Shown: positions 32,100-44,024, counted from the stretch's first letter. The stretch is 64,000 bases of DNA from Pomphorhynchus laevis (GCA_012934845.2 WNNJ02001259.1:57906-121905), one strand, 5' to 3'. Translations and numbers: made by a program. The notes: generated from the letters alone by a model not told the origin.

Positions 32100-33995
32100 A
32101 CAGGGTGACTTCTCTTATACTTCAGAAGAAGCATCAATTCACTGCTGCCATATGTTCCCTGACTCATGTCGATCAGAAGATACTTTTTCAACTACTTAGC
32201 AACCGTAAGAGGGTATCATCTTCAATCAACTGTCTGGTTGATGGTGAGCCAACAACATTTTCGGCTAATAAGCGAAAATCGGTTTCTTCTATTCCATTGC
32301 CAATATCCTTGCCAAGAACTTTTGTCTCACTCGCAATCGATTTTCCCTATGTGACTATAACATTACGATAGGCAATTCTTCTCTCCAGTACCAGGATTCT
32401 AACCTCTACTTTTACCCACTCGATGTTCTTAATATCTTATCGAAGCTACCGGCTAAAAATAGTTCAGGTCCTGATGGTATTCCTAGTATATTATTACACA
32501 AAGTTGCATAGAATATATATCTTCCGCTTTTTGATATTTACTACTGGTCCTTGAGAACTGGCATAATCCCAGTTATGTGGAAGAGAGCATTAGTCATTCC
32601 AGTTTTCAAAAAGGGGGATAAGGTACATCCTCAAAATCATCAGCCAATAAGTTTGACGTGTATTGCTTGCAAGGTGATGGAGAAACTGATCCTGAGGTAT
32701 GTATCTTCTCATTTGGACAAATTCAATATTTTATCTAATAAACAGCATGGGTTTAGAAAACATCACTCCACTTCAACTAATCTAACATTAGCACGCGAAA
32801 GCTGGGCCGGTTTTGTCGAACAGGGGGTGCCGGTTGATGTCGTCTTTATTGATTTGTCCAAAGCTTTTGATCGGGTCGTTCATCCAATTTTACTGTGGAA
32901 ACTTGGAAATTACGGATTCTCAAAGCACGTTTGTCTCTAAATACGTGAATTCTTGAGTAGACGTTCCTTTGCTGTGCGAGTTGGTGAGTCTCTTTCTGAA
33001 AAGTTTTATTTCACTTAAGGTGTTCCACAAGGCTGTATACTTAGTTCCACTTTGTTTAATATCTACATCAACGAAATCGCTGAAAATGTTACATGCTAGT
33101 GCCTATTATACGCCGATGACATGAAACTGTGGTGCCCTTTATTTCGTGGTTGTTCTAGCTCTCCCCTACTACAATCAGATTTGGATAAAGTTAGTAGTTG
33201 GTGTTCATCACACGGCTTAGTAATCAATGTTAGTAAATGTCGACATATGAGAATTGGTCAATCCCAATTACCTTCCCCTTCTTATCAATTCAGCTCAACA
33301 GTTATCGTATCAGTGAATCACTTAACTGATCTAGGTGTTGTTATCTCCTCCAATTTAAAATATCGTCTTCATTCTTTTGCGATTATTGCAAAATGACGTA
33401 GAATTTTATGATTTCTTCATCGAAACGTTAGACGACTTGAGCCAAAGGCTTTACGCATTGTATATTCGAGTCTCTTAAAATCACATATGCTCTATGCATC
33501 TCACACGACACACCCTCAACTGAAATCAGAATTGAGTGAATTCGACAACATTCTGAGAAGAGCCACGCACTTGGTTCCGGCAATTCGCTCCATTTCTTAT
33601 CCAGTTAGACTAGAGACGTTGGGTATAAGATCTATTGAATGCGATCTGTTGATTGCAGATCTTACACTAGTGTGGATGTCGCTGCGCGTGCTTAACCATC
33701 CGTATAAGCAGCTGTTCTGTCTTCGTGAATCCTCAATGTTATGTGGACACGAGCTATGTTTGAAGCATCGCTCAAAGCATCGAACAAATTGCACGACAGT
33801 GATGGATCGCGTCTGTAAACGATGGAATGGATAATTACCTGGTGTGATCAACAGCTATTCTGCTGTGCAATTCAAAGAACGCCTAAAGCTTGACCTCGTG
33901 AACTCTTGATGTTTTTTTTCGTTTTTTTTCTGTTTAATTTTATTCGATGTGATGCTTTCTTACGAGCTTCAGCTCTCTTGGAAGTCGACATATAA
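32100..33995 (+). mobile_element. LINE family C copy 2, nested in gypsy gag
   Basis: 5'-truncated. The linker region is at 32105-32371. RT follows: NSSGPDGIPSILL, IPVMWKRALVIPVFKKGDK, NHQPISLTCIACKVMEKLI, KQHGFRKHHSTSTNL, DVVFIDLSKAFDRVVHPI, a stop in ISL-stop-GVPQGCILSST, and CLLYADDMKLW (YADD intact). Thumb and C-terminus: HLTDLGVVISSNLKYRL, MLYASHTTHPQLKSEL, RATHLVPAIRSISYPVRLE, TTVMDRVCKRWNG. The 3' end carries a GAGC-TTCA-GCTC hairpin (33964-33975) and ends TGAATAAATG. It lies antisense to the gypsy host, whose gag N-terminal remnant resumes downstream (about 34000-34400, minus). Confidence 0.85.
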
Positions 33996-33999
33996 TAAT

Positions 34000-34400
34000 C
34001 TAGTCCCTGAATAAATGTGTCGGCTATATGCTCGTTTCGATTTGCTATCGCATCTACTGCTTTTAAGTCACATAAACCTGCAAGTTGTTCCAGCTGACAT
34101 ATATTTCTCGATGAAAATTGACGGATCCTGACGACATGTATGTAATTGAAAGCGACTGAAAATTAGATTGACCGGCTTTGTGGAAAAAGAATCAAGTATC
34201 TTTATTGCGTCATTGGAAGTTGTGCAATCTTTATAAGTCGAAATATTTTTGTAGATACCTGTATCAGGAAAATAAGTTTAGCATCCTCTGAAGAATCTGT
34301 TTACAAAGACAGATAGTTCACAAGTCTCCGTTCCAATGTGCCCAATGTTCTTAGGAATCGCTATCGTCAGTATCAATTGACATCATGTTAGGTACCAGGA
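34000..34400 (-). pseudogene. Gypsy gag N-terminal remnant
   Basis: Minus-strand fragments such as TTSNDAIKILDSFSTKPVNL and RFQLHTCRQDPSIFIEKY read as decayed gag. They lie between LINE C copy 2 and the 5' LTR, where gag is expected. Only position and general character support this. Confidence 0.45.
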
Positions 34401-34438
34401 TTTGCCAATTTCGTCGAATACAACAATCTGTAGTGTTG

Positions 34439-34547
34439 TAATCGAGCAAATCGAGTAGACGTAAATACGGTTTTTATTCAACAGATCTACAATAAATAGT
34501 TAGTAACGATTATAAGTAGTTGATAACATTCTTTTATGTGAAATATC
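34439..34547 (-). repeat. Gypsy 5' LTR
   Basis: Matches the 3' LTR with about ten differences, so the insertion is not recent. Just outside it, at 34548-34572, a 25-bp tandem copy of the LTR edge (ending TTATGTGAAATATCA) obscures the target-site duplication. Confidence 0.8.
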
Positions 34548-34572
34548 ATGACATTCTTTTATGTGAAATATC

Positions 34573-36500
34573 ATAATATTTAATTAAATAAGTATTTAAT
34601 TAATTAAATAAATATTTGATAATAAATCGATTTTAATCACCAGTAGTATTACGTTTTAAAAAATATGATATTATTTTTATATTATAAAATATATTTTATC
34701 CGTTTGATGATTAAAATTGGAATTTACCGTTTTTAACCAACAGTTTATTATTAAAAATAATGTAACATATTGTAATCGGATAATGACAAATGAAATTTAC
34801 ATTAGATGATGGCATTTAATTATTTATTGTCTAGCCTAGGTTAACAAATTAAGTTAAGTTTTGACATTTGGATAAAAATCGTTGATTTAATCGAAAATCA
34901 AAGAGCTACATAATGTCTGTTTTGACTCTCCTGATTTAAACCATAGCGTCGTTATATAGACATCTTTTATAATATTTCATTGTGTTAATAACGTTCTTCC
35001 GTATCTGATGACATTCAGATGCGTTTTGATTATGTTCTTCCTCTGTTATGTTCTTCCTATCCAATCTACTGTCTCTGTAATGCTGACGAGGCGTTCTGTA
35101 TGACGATATCAGCTTGCGGTTTCGAATGCTCAACTACGTTTGCACCCTATTGCTATGTTCCTTTCCCTTTTACGCGACTGTTATTACAGCATATTAGCAT
35201 GACTTTATACAAATCGGATTAACATTAGTTCGACATTACGGCACGTTTCATATTAGACGGTCAGAATCTGGTCATTTCTCTTTAATTAGTGGTAACCAAA
35301 GCAATAGCTTACGGTGATTAACTTAAGTTCTGTATAGGCATGCACTATCGCACCCTATTCCGCTGCGTATTGATCAAGGACTAAGATTTGACTTTGCTAT
35401 ATAGAATTTACCCTCAAACCTAATTGAGGTCGAGTCTCTTCCCATATTATTTCAGATGAAGGATTGGACGGACATTTTAGAAAAAGAAGAACACGATTTG
35501 AAACTTTGCTTTTTTTAAGAGGTAGTATGCCTTATCGATGGACACCTGCATATGTTTAAAATTTCCGTCGTTGAGTATCTGCAGACAAATTGCTTTAAAT
35601 TTTGAAAGGTTATAAAATGCGAAATTTTTATTTTTGCTTACACTCGCTTGATCTCAACTCGCATTAGTGAATCGTGAATAATTATCAAACCTTTTTATCA
35701 AAAAGGTTTATAGCTGAAACATTACGCCCATTTTATCGAGTTCCATTTAGTAGATAATAAATTGGATAAACATATTACAAAGCTATAAGTAAAAATATTC
35801 ATTTTCACACGCATTGATTTGCCTTTCCCGTTTCATTCTAATCGAAGACGGCTCGGTTAAAGTTTATAAATACTCTGACCGGAAGTGCAGATAACTGAAA
35901 AATAATTTCTGCTTTCGTATTAGCCAACAAATGGTATACAACTTATTGTGAATACACCCGACTGGCAATTTGGAAAATATCAGGTCAATAAAGCTGCTAC
36001 AACCAATGCTCGCCCGGACGTGAAGATCCATATTGCACATCTGAAAGAATTTTGTTTTAAAGGATATGATAATGATAATGCGCTAACGATCTAAACTTAT
36101 TTGGTCATATTTGCATAAATATTACGAAATATATCTGTATGTAATAAAAAAATTGTCCATTTTGCCGGTAGATTTTTTACTTGCTTGGATTCATGTTATA
36201 TATAATTAATTAATAAATATATGTATATTATATATAAATATATATTTATGTATAAATATAAATATTTACCGCTTGTAAAAATGTCAAACTTTGTCAGTTG
36301 AAATAATTTAAATTCATTTTAAGAATATTAATTCACTTAAGTAAAGATCATTGATATTTCAGCGAATTATTTCCCTGACTTAGCGATTTAGTAATTCTCC
36401 TGGACGTTCGAATTCATTAGGCTTTCTTGAATGCTTGATTCCAAATTACATCGTGAATCTCACTAATGTTTTCGCTATAGAAATTAAAAAACTGACAATT
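34573..36500. other. Intergenic, no gene recognised
   Basis: Mixed AT-rich DNA without a credible ORF or known repeat. A perfect 10-bp palindrome with a 3-nt loop lies at 35687-35709 (AAACCTTTTT). It may hold very old element remnants. Confidence 0.45.
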
Positions 36501-36501
36501 T

Positions 36502-36893
36502 ATGCACGTCGGAGCTTTAAAAAGATTGGTAACTTTTAAAAAACCAACTATGGGGGACGGTGGTTTAATGAATTTTGCATACGAATTGTTCTTGAAGATA
36601 TGGTCAACGCTTGACAGTCGTCAGGGGGATACTGTGGATTATCGAGATGATTTTTCTGAACGCTTGGATCGCTCTCTTAAACATTCCTTGTTGGATTCTC
36701 TCAATTCGATGGGTGTTTTGCGTTTTTACATTGGCCACGTCGAAGTCAACTTCCAGGGATTCATAGGTTACGATTGTAATAAAGTATTTATCGAGGAGGG
36801 CAGTGATGGCACTGTATATGTTCATGGAGAAATCAACGTGGGATCTATCGACGATGCAGATGAACGATCTGAAGACTTAGCTGATAACTTGAT
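36502..36893 (+). CDS. Unrecognised ORF truncated by a LINE insertion
   Basis: An ATG-initiated frame of about 130 codons (MHVGALKRLVTFKKPTMGDG, then LFLKIWSTLDSRQGDTVDYRDDF, VLRFYIGHVEVNFQGFIGYD, ending ADERSEDLADNLIDRFP). It is uninterrupted, balanced in composition and acidic toward its end. At about 36893 it runs into LINE A copy 3, which adds 17 foreign codons before a stop. So the original gene or element was cut by the LINE, or this is transduced sequence at its truncated 5' end. No signal peptide or known motif was seen. I do not recognise the family; a faint resemblance of the first 45 residues to phage head-tail adaptors is not trusted. Confidence 0.4.
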
Positions 36894-37480
36894 TGATCGA
36901 TTTCCATTCTTGTATGACTCTCATATCATCTCTCCTTTTTTCTAGACTCGATTATTGTCTTAGTCTATTTTCCAACTCACCTAAATCCACTCTTCTTCCC
37001 CTACAACGCATCGTCAACGCAGCTGTCCGAATTCTCCTCCGTCTTCGTCGTTTTGATCATACATCCTACCATCTTGCTTCTCTCGATTTGCCTACAATTT
37101 ATTGTCGTGTTCAAATTCGTCTTCTTATTGTTGGCTTTCCGCCTTTGTAACTTTTCATACCCCTTCATTTCTCAACCTTCCTTTTCTTGATAATTCTCGT
37201 CCTGTTTACTGTTCCTTGCGTTCCTGTAATTCCCTTCTTTTACATGTCCCAAACTACTCTACCTCCTTTGGACTCCGCTCCTTCCTGGTGGCTGCTCCTC
37301 TATCGTGGAATCATCTGCCCATTCATATACGTCAATCAACTTCCCTGCAGTGCTTCAAACGACAAATCCGATCCCATTTTAACAATTTATCTGCTTGACT
37401 TTTTCATTTTTGTTTGTGGACTTGTAAGCGTACAGCTTGTACGCATTTGCCACATTAAATAAATTTGTATTATTATTAAC
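36893..37480 (+). mobile_element. LINE family A copy 3, severely 5'-truncated
   Basis: It holds only the RT C-terminal region and 3' UTR: SCMTLISSLLFSRLDYCLSLF, LLLRLRRFDHTSYHLASLDLP, then frameshifted PLSWNHLPIHIRQST. It is about 97% like the matching part of copy 4 by eye. The 3' hairpin GCGTACA-GCT-TGTACGC (37428-37444) is followed by a TATTATTATTA tail. 5' truncation is the usual outcome of target-primed reverse transcription. Confidence 0.88.
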
Positions 37481-37559
37481 AGAATCGAAACCGAAAGATA
37501 GTTTATTATTATTATTTTTATTATCAATTTTTTTGCACTCTTCCACAATAATCGATGGT

Positions 37560-39790
37560 ATCTTAGTCAAACAGATTCTAGAATTGAAGCATCCTCCGGG
37601 CGCTGAAATTGATGAATCAGTAATACTTGACAGATAATTATACGGCAGTGCAGAGTTTCATCACTCTCTCTTTGAGCAGATTGACGGAAGACTCATCCAA
37701 TCTTGTGCAGCTCGGACTCGTGGAGCGGCCGGGCCGTCTGGGGTAAATGCTTCTGGATGGCAAGTATTTTTGAGCGGCTTTGATAGAGATTCATTTCGTC
37801 TTGCTACGGCCCTCGCTTCCCTGTCAAAAAGACTAGCGTGTGTTCCAGTTCAGAGTGGCACCACTAGTGCTTTAGTAGCGAGCAGGTTGATTGCCCTCAG
37901 TAAAAATCCGGGAGTCACACCGATCGGTATTGGAGAGGTGTATCGGAGGATCATAGCGATGGCAGTTTTGACGGTAATATCGCCGCAGATTAAGTCAGTC
38001 GCCGGAAACACACAATTATGTGCAGGACAACAAGCAGGAATGGAATACATTGTTCAGACAGCAAGAGAAGCCCTACGTAGTGGGTTGGGAAAGTGCATCT
38101 TGACCATTGATGCGAGAAACGCGTTCAATGTCATAAACCGCAAGCTCAGTTTGCACAACATGGAAAAAATCTGTCCTGGCCTGTCAACTATTCTGAGGAA
38201 TTGTTATGCGGAAAATCCAATACTATGCTTGGATAATGAGATAATGTCTTCAAGAGAGGGTTTTATCCAAGGCGACCCCCTCTCTATGGTGTCGTTTGCG
38301 GCCTCCACCATTCCGTTGATTTATTCGATGAAGGGACTGCACCCCCGTGTACAGCAACTATGGTATGCAGACGATGTTACGTGCCTGGGAACGCCAGAAG
38401 ATCTGTTAAAATTCTTCGAATCCATGAAAAGTATTGGACAGTTGTATGGGTTTCACGTAAACACGACGAAATGTAAAGTTTTAGCGGGCCCGGCCGAGAT
38501 AGAAAAGTGCCAGCCTTTCGAATCGCACGGTATCCCGATTCACACTGACGGACTAATTATACTCGGGTGCCCAATCGGTTTTCAAGCATATGAGGAGGAA
38601 CATATTAAGCTAATGATTCAAAAATGGATTGTTCTGATAGAGCGTTTGAGCGAGGTAGCCGCAATGTCTATGCAAGTGTCGTACTGGTTGCTTACGAACT
38701 GCGTACAGCATAAATGGAGACATATACAACGGGCATGCCCGTGTGATCCCGAATGGTTTGCCCTTCTTGAGAGAGCAATAAGAAAGAACATGGTTGATAA
38801 GTTTATCATCGAGCAACCATCCGATCTTATGTATAGAATTCTGTCTCCTATTGCGGTTTGGGAATTGCGAACCCCTGTGTAAACTCGGTAAAAGAGTGGC
38901 AATACTCTGCTATAATGTGCCAGACTCTTGACTCGTCTGAGGATTCGGACTCGCTTGCGACTCGTTTGCAGACTGCATCGGAGAAAATAAGGCGTATGAG
39001 ACAGCTCGACCTGAAGGAAGTCTTTCAAGCAATTTCTGAAGAATGCGATCCTGACAGAAAGATTGCGCTTGAACACGCTACGGTGAAGGGTGCTTCAAGT
39101 TGGCTCAACATTCTACCGTCTGAGTATTACGATTTTCGCTTGAGTAACAGAGAATTTTGCGACGGCATTGCGACAAGATATAACACGGCATTATTACAAG
39201 CGCCTGAGAAATGTAAATGTGCCGACTTTAACTCTGTTCAGCACACTCTATCGTGCAAGACGAGTGGTAAAACAATTATCCGACACAATGTGGTGAGAGA
39301 CACAGTTGCACGAATTCTAGCTGATGTAACTACGAAACCAGAAATTGAGCCTACGCTGACACCGGTGGACTCAAACATTGTATTTTCGTGTCAGGCTACA
39401 TCGAGGGATATGAACGCAAGATTAGACATAAGTTGCCACGGTCTTTTCGGCATACAGTCTGAGCGGTCCTTGATGGGCGTATCGATATTCAACTCATTTG
39501 CAAGGTCGTATTCACTGAGGTCCGTTGATGCTGCGTTTGGATACCATGCACTGAGGAAGATCTCAAAGTACTCGGAACGAGTAACAAAGATTGAACGAGC
39601 AATATTTCTGCCGGTCATTATGTCAGCATTAGGATGGCTCGGAGTTGATGCAAGCAAAGTAATTAAAAGGGCGGCGAAGATAGCTTCTAGGAGCAACAAC
39701 CAGGCATATTCTGAATGTATTGCGCAGTTCAGAAAATGTATTGGAATCAAACTTGTGCGAGCAAATTCGTGGTGCTTTGGAAACTGAACT
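37560..39790 (+). pseudogene. Family U retroelement copy c, best preserved
   Basis: 5'-truncated. It starts near LELKHPPGAEIDES and has a TAA at about 37636 (DR-stop-LYGSAEF). The RT is then open for over 400 codons: TRGAAGPSGVNASGW, SRLIALSKNPGVTPIGIGEVYRR, ILTIDARNAFNVINRK, REGFIQGDPLSMVSFAAS, QLWYADDVTCLG (YADD intact), IILGCPIGFQAYEEEH. A single-base deletion near 38857 shifts the frame; the second part (to 39786) resumes CGLGIANP, VKGASSWLNILPSE, FRLSNREFCDGIATRY, the Cys/His cluster CKCADFNSVQHTLSC, RHNVVRD, and the nuclease-like ARLDISCHGLFG then SLMGVSIFNSFARSYS. Fragments a and b have Asp where this copy has Gly (LDI/LDIN versus MGV), so the putative nuclease is inactivated. It ends RANSWCFGN. 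Confidence 0.85.
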
Positions 39791-39825
39791 AATGAACGGA
39801 TGTCTCAGGCGGTAGATCCGAGGGT

Positions 39826-42800
39826 TTAATAATAATACAAATTTATTTATTGTGGCAAATGCGTACAAGCTGTACGCTTACAAGTCCACAAACAAAAATG
39901 AAAAAGTCAAGCAGATAAATTGTTAAAATGGGATCGGATTTGTCGTTTGAAGCACTGCAGGGAAGTTGATTGGCGTATATGAATGGGCAGATGATTCCAC
40001 AATAGAGGAGCAGCCACCATGAAGGAGCGGAGTCCAAATGAGGTAGAGTAGTTTGGGACATGTAAAACAAGGGAATTACAGGAACGCAAGAAACAGTAAA
40101 CAGGAACGAGAATTATCAAGAAAAGGAAGGTTGAGAAATGAAGGGGTATGAAAAGTTACAAGGCGGAAAGCAACGATAAGAAGACGAATTTGAACACGAC
40201 AATAAATTGTAGGCAAATCGAGAGAAGCAAGATGGTAGGATGTATGATCAAAACGACGAAGACGGAGGAGAACTCGGACGGCAGCGTTGATGATGCGTTG
40301 TAAAGGAAGAAGAGTGGATTTAGGTGAGTTGGAAAATAGACTAAGACAATAATCGAGTCTAGAAAAAAGGAGAGAAGATATGAGAGTCATACAAGAAGGG
40401 AAATCGATCAATCTACGAACTTGACGGAGGTTGCAAAGTATCAAGGTAGATAAGCGTACTTTATCTCTAACGAAAGGTTTAAGTGAAAGTCGGTTGTCAA
40501 AATGGAAGCCTAGGAAAACGAGATTATCAACGATAGGAAGAATTGTAGAATTTAATGATACGGAGGGAGGTTCGAAGCCGAGGCGTCGAGGTAGGATCCA
40601 CATAATTTTGGATTTATCAGGATTCAGAGAAAGGCGAAGGGAAGAAAGATGATTGGAAATTGACACAAGACAGTCGGAAGCATAAACACTAAGATCGTGA
40701 ATACGATAAGCAGGTGCATGAGCATAGATGAGAATGTCATCAGCATATTGCATAACATGGAAGTTAAATTTATGATAAATCGAAGACAAGTCACCGAAAA
40801 GAAGAGAGAAAAGCATAGGGCCTAATACGGAGCCTTGTGGAACACCGGTCGGGATGGATGAAGGATGGGAGAGAAGAGTTTGAATAGACGCGAAATGTAC
40901 GGTTTGACAGATATGAAGAAAACCATGATACAGTGGGTAAAGAGAAGCCATAATTATGACGAAGGCGATGTAGAAGAATCGAGTGATCGACGATGTCAAA
41001 AGCAGACGATAGATCAAGAGAAACTATGACACTACATAATTTATGATCGCGCGAGATGAGTAAGTCATTATAAACTTTAAGACAGGCAATTTCAGTAGAG
41101 TGATTAGAGCGAAAAGCGGCTTGGAAGGGATGAAACAAGTTAGAGGAAAAGAGATATGTATTAACTTGCTTGAGAACGAGACGCACAAGGAGTTTAGAGA
41201 GGGTTGGGAGAAGTAAGATTGGACGGTACGAAGATGGTAGTGAGGAGTTGAGAGATTGCTTTTTGATGAGAGGACGAGCAGTGGCGCATTTCCAGATGGA
41301 AGGAAATGTACGGCTACGGATGGACGAGTTGAACAATGTGGTTAGGAAGGGTGAGATAGAGGAGCAGATATTTTTAAGCAAGTGAGTTGGAATTGGGTCA
41401 GAAGGAGAGGTTTTATTAGGTAATGGCATCAGAACCGAAGAAACTTCATCAGACGAAACGGGACGGTGGAATAGTTCTGGGAGGGAAGTATTTAAAGAGA
41501 AGAGTGGGTACAAGGGGGCTACGGGTAGTAGGGAAAGTAAATTAGATAGCTTAGTTTGTAGATAAGAAGAAAATTCACCAGGATTTATATTACAAGAAGT
41601 AGATGATCGTGAAAGAATTGAGTTTTAGATTTTCCAATGAGATTTCGAGTTGGAAGATGACTCGAGTTGATTTCGCCAAAAGAGAGTACGTTTAGTACGT
41701 ATAAGAATGAGATGTGAACGGCGTTGAGAAAAGTAGGAATCACGAAGATTTGGAGGGAGTGAGTTGGGTGAACGTTTAAGAAAGCGTTTATACATACGAA
41801 AAGAGTGACGGAGTCGACGCTTAGAAAGACTACAGTCAGAATCGAACCAGGGAGCATGGCGCAAGCGCTGGGAACGTCGAAGTCGACTAGGTAGAAGGTT
41901 ATTAAGGATCGACGTAAGTTCAGAATCAAACAGAATGCAGAGATCATCGGGAGAGAGATAGTTAAGAGGAAGTGAAAAGAGTGAAGAATTGAGTAAGGCT
42001 GTGCAGAGAATAGGGATATCGAGAAGCTTCCAGGGTCGACTTGGTGTAGATAATGGTAAAGGCGGAGAAGGAGGATGGGGACGAGTAAGAGTAAGAGTGA
42101 CAAGGAAATGATCGGACAAACCAGGATCAGTAATTGACAAGGAGGTATAGTCATTGAAGCAGTTAGGAACAGCAATGATGTCGAGAGCACCGTCGAGAAT
42201 ATGAGTTGGGCTTGTTGAAAGTAATTTATAGTTAAAATCAGAAAAAAGATTAGTTAAAGTGATAGAGTCAGAGTCAGACGGGCGATCAAGACGAATGTTA
42301 AAGTCACCGAGAACAAAAGAAGGAGTATAAGACAATGAACAGTGAGACATTAGATCTGCAAGGTCGTTAAAGAAGATACGTGATGGGGCAACTGAACCTG
42401 GACGGTATACAATCACAAGTTCCAGAGGGAAAGGCGTTGATAATCTGCATATGAGTAATTCGAACGAGGTGTAACGGATGTTAACGTTGATTTTACGTAA
42501 AGACATTGGGTGACGAGCAATGGCAACAATACCGCCATGGTTAGACGCAGTAGATGTATGAGATGTAATTTGACGAGCTGATTCAACTAGAGAACAACCA
42601 GAGCGACATAGACGACGAATAGCAAGATCGTCGGAGTCAGTGTGCCAGGATTCGGTAATGCAGAGAATATCGATAGATAATTGATCGAAGATATCGAGAA
42701 GCATATCAACTTTATGAAGAATGGAGCGAGTATTGAATAGACTAAGACGAAAAGTATGCTTAGGAGCGAGATCGACTAGCGAAGAAGACAAGGGGGAGAG

Positions 42801-43010
42801 ATGGGACGCCATCGAATTTTTGGCCTTGTGTGAAGAACGTGAAAATTTCCGTTGATTTTACGTATAGATAAGGATGACTCGCCGTTTGTTTCACGTCGAT
42901 GTTTTTCAATGCGAGCTAAATTGAGCTGGGCAATATCAGAAGGGGAGCGGTCAGGAAAGATACGGCAAGTAGATGAAGTGGTAAGAAGTTTAAAACGTTG
43001 GGTGTGAATT
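39826..43010 (-). mobile_element. LINE family A copy 4, 5'-truncated in ORF1
   Basis: Minus strand from the ORF1 C-terminal block (RIFPDRSPSDIAQLNLA near 42940) through ORF2 to the 3' hairpin GCGTACA/TGTACGC (39861-39877) and TATTATTATTA tail at 39826-39845. The tail lies only about 40 bp past the end of U copy c, so the two elements meet 3' end to 3' end. It is closest in sequence to A copies 1 and 3. Confidence 0.9.
40076..42812 (-). pseudogene. LINE family A ORF2, copy 4 (APE endonuclease + RT)
   Basis: Starts MASHLSPLSSSLVDLAP (ATG 42812, overlapping ORF1 in another frame as in copy 2). The endonuclease is complete: FNTRSILHKVD, LCITESWHTDSDD (catalytic Glu present), IVYRPGSVAPS, VLGDFNIRLDRPSDSD, DPGLSDHFLVTLTL. 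The frame breaks near 41625 and again near 41000. The RT has PNKTSPSDPIPTHLLKN, SYRPILLLPTLSKLLVRL, FQAAFRSNHSTEIACLK, VSLDLSSAFDIVDHSI, TGVPQGSVLGPMLFSLLF, HVMQYADDILIYAH (YADD intact), LVFLGFHFDNRLSLKPF. ORF2 nicks the target and copies LINE RNA from its 3' end. At least two frameshifts make this copy inactive, though all catalytic residues remain. Confidence 0.88.
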
Positions 43011-43059
43011 TAAGCATTTGTATTTTGGGCCCATTTGCGGGAACCCTGATTCTGTTATC

Positions 43060-44020
43060 TTCTCTCAAAAAATAAAAATTATTTTATAAAAAAAATTTTC
43101 AAAGATCTTTTATCCGCTCAAAGTGCGTTAGATGCTCTGTCATCCTATTGTTTATCAAATCAGTTGTCGGTGAATGTAAATAAATCGAAAGCCCTTAAAT
43201 TTCGGTAAGGTGGACCTTTGCGTCGTTGTGACATGCTGAGAATAGGGAATGTAGATTTAGAATTCTGCAATAGTTACAATTATTTGGGAGTATTACTTTC
43301 GTCGAAATGGTCATTTACTGAACACCTACATCGTAAATCCTCGAAATTAGTTGTAGCAACCTCTTATGCAAAAAACTTAGGTTCTTTATCTTTCTCAGGA
43401 GCCCTCCGGTATTTTCGAAGTATGTTGCTTCCCATAGTTTCATATGCTTTGCCAGTTATCTGGTCTGATTTAAGTCCCTTCAATTTTCAGCAGTTGGACA
43501 AGTGTCAATGGAGATTCGTGAAGCGAATTGTTGGAGTCTCACCAAAATGTTCTTCATCGGTTATAGCGATACTATCATCGTTAGAACCTTGCTCTAAATA
43601 CATCTGCTCAACATTTAATCTTGAACACACTGCATCATTTACTACTAACCTGAACATGTTCTTTCGAAAGACGACGTCATTGGATTCTGAATTTTATCTT
43701 ACTCCGGCATTCTTACAGACTAAATGGAGAGAACCCTGTGCAAGGAAAAGACCGCTGATCTGGAGAGCATCTGTCCATGGATATCACGATAAATTCTGCG
43801 CTATTAGAATTCCAGTACATGCACGGTGCTCTTTGTGCATTTGTGTTCTTTGCAAAAATGAATGCGCATCTAACCTGCATATCTTCACTTGCCCAATTTT
43901 GAAAAATATGTCACTATCCGATATTGACAGTAGGAGAAGATTTTGAAATACAATTTATAAAATTGATAAACTTTTGGTGTATTTATTTTGTTTACCCAGT
44001 ACCGAAAGGTAAAGAGGTAT
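43060..44020 (+). mobile_element. LINE family E copy 2, 3' part
   Basis: Starts within the RT thumb (LSVNVNKSKALKFR then a stop, GGPLRRCDMLRIGN). A 242-codon open segment (43218-43946) follows: YNYLGVLLSSKWSFTEHLHRKSS, PIVSYALPVIWSDLSP, CQWRFVKRIVGVSPK, and a C-terminal Cys/His motif CSLCICVLCKNECASNLHIFTCP. The 3' UTR shares ACC(C)GAA-type sequence with copy 1 (TACCCAGTACCGAAAGGTAAAG versus TTACCCGAAGCCGAGAGG). The open length suggests this part decayed little. Confidence 0.8.
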
Positions 44021-44024
44021 AACA

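Larger units (their letters stand above)
26234..34547 (-). mobile_element. Ty3/gypsy-type LTR retrotransposon with nested LINEs
   Basis: Two matching short LTRs (26234-26344 and 34439-34547) bound a minus-strand element: gag remnants, gag knuckle and protease, RT and RNase H, then integrase. A purine-rich tract (minus-strand AAGAGGAAAG, plus 26350-26359) adjoins the 3' LTR as expected for a polypurine tract. The coding region is split by LINE C copy 2 in gag (plus strand) and by LINE D between protease and RT (minus strand). Removing both leaves the gag-PR-RT-RH-IN order intact. Stops and frameshifts show it is dead. LTRs of about 110 bp are short for the group. Confidence 0.85.

Noticed and set aside
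36502-36640. Phage head-tail adaptor similarity of the unknown ORF
   Set aside because: Only a vague pattern over 45 residues; the rest does not fit and the context is clearly eukaryotic.
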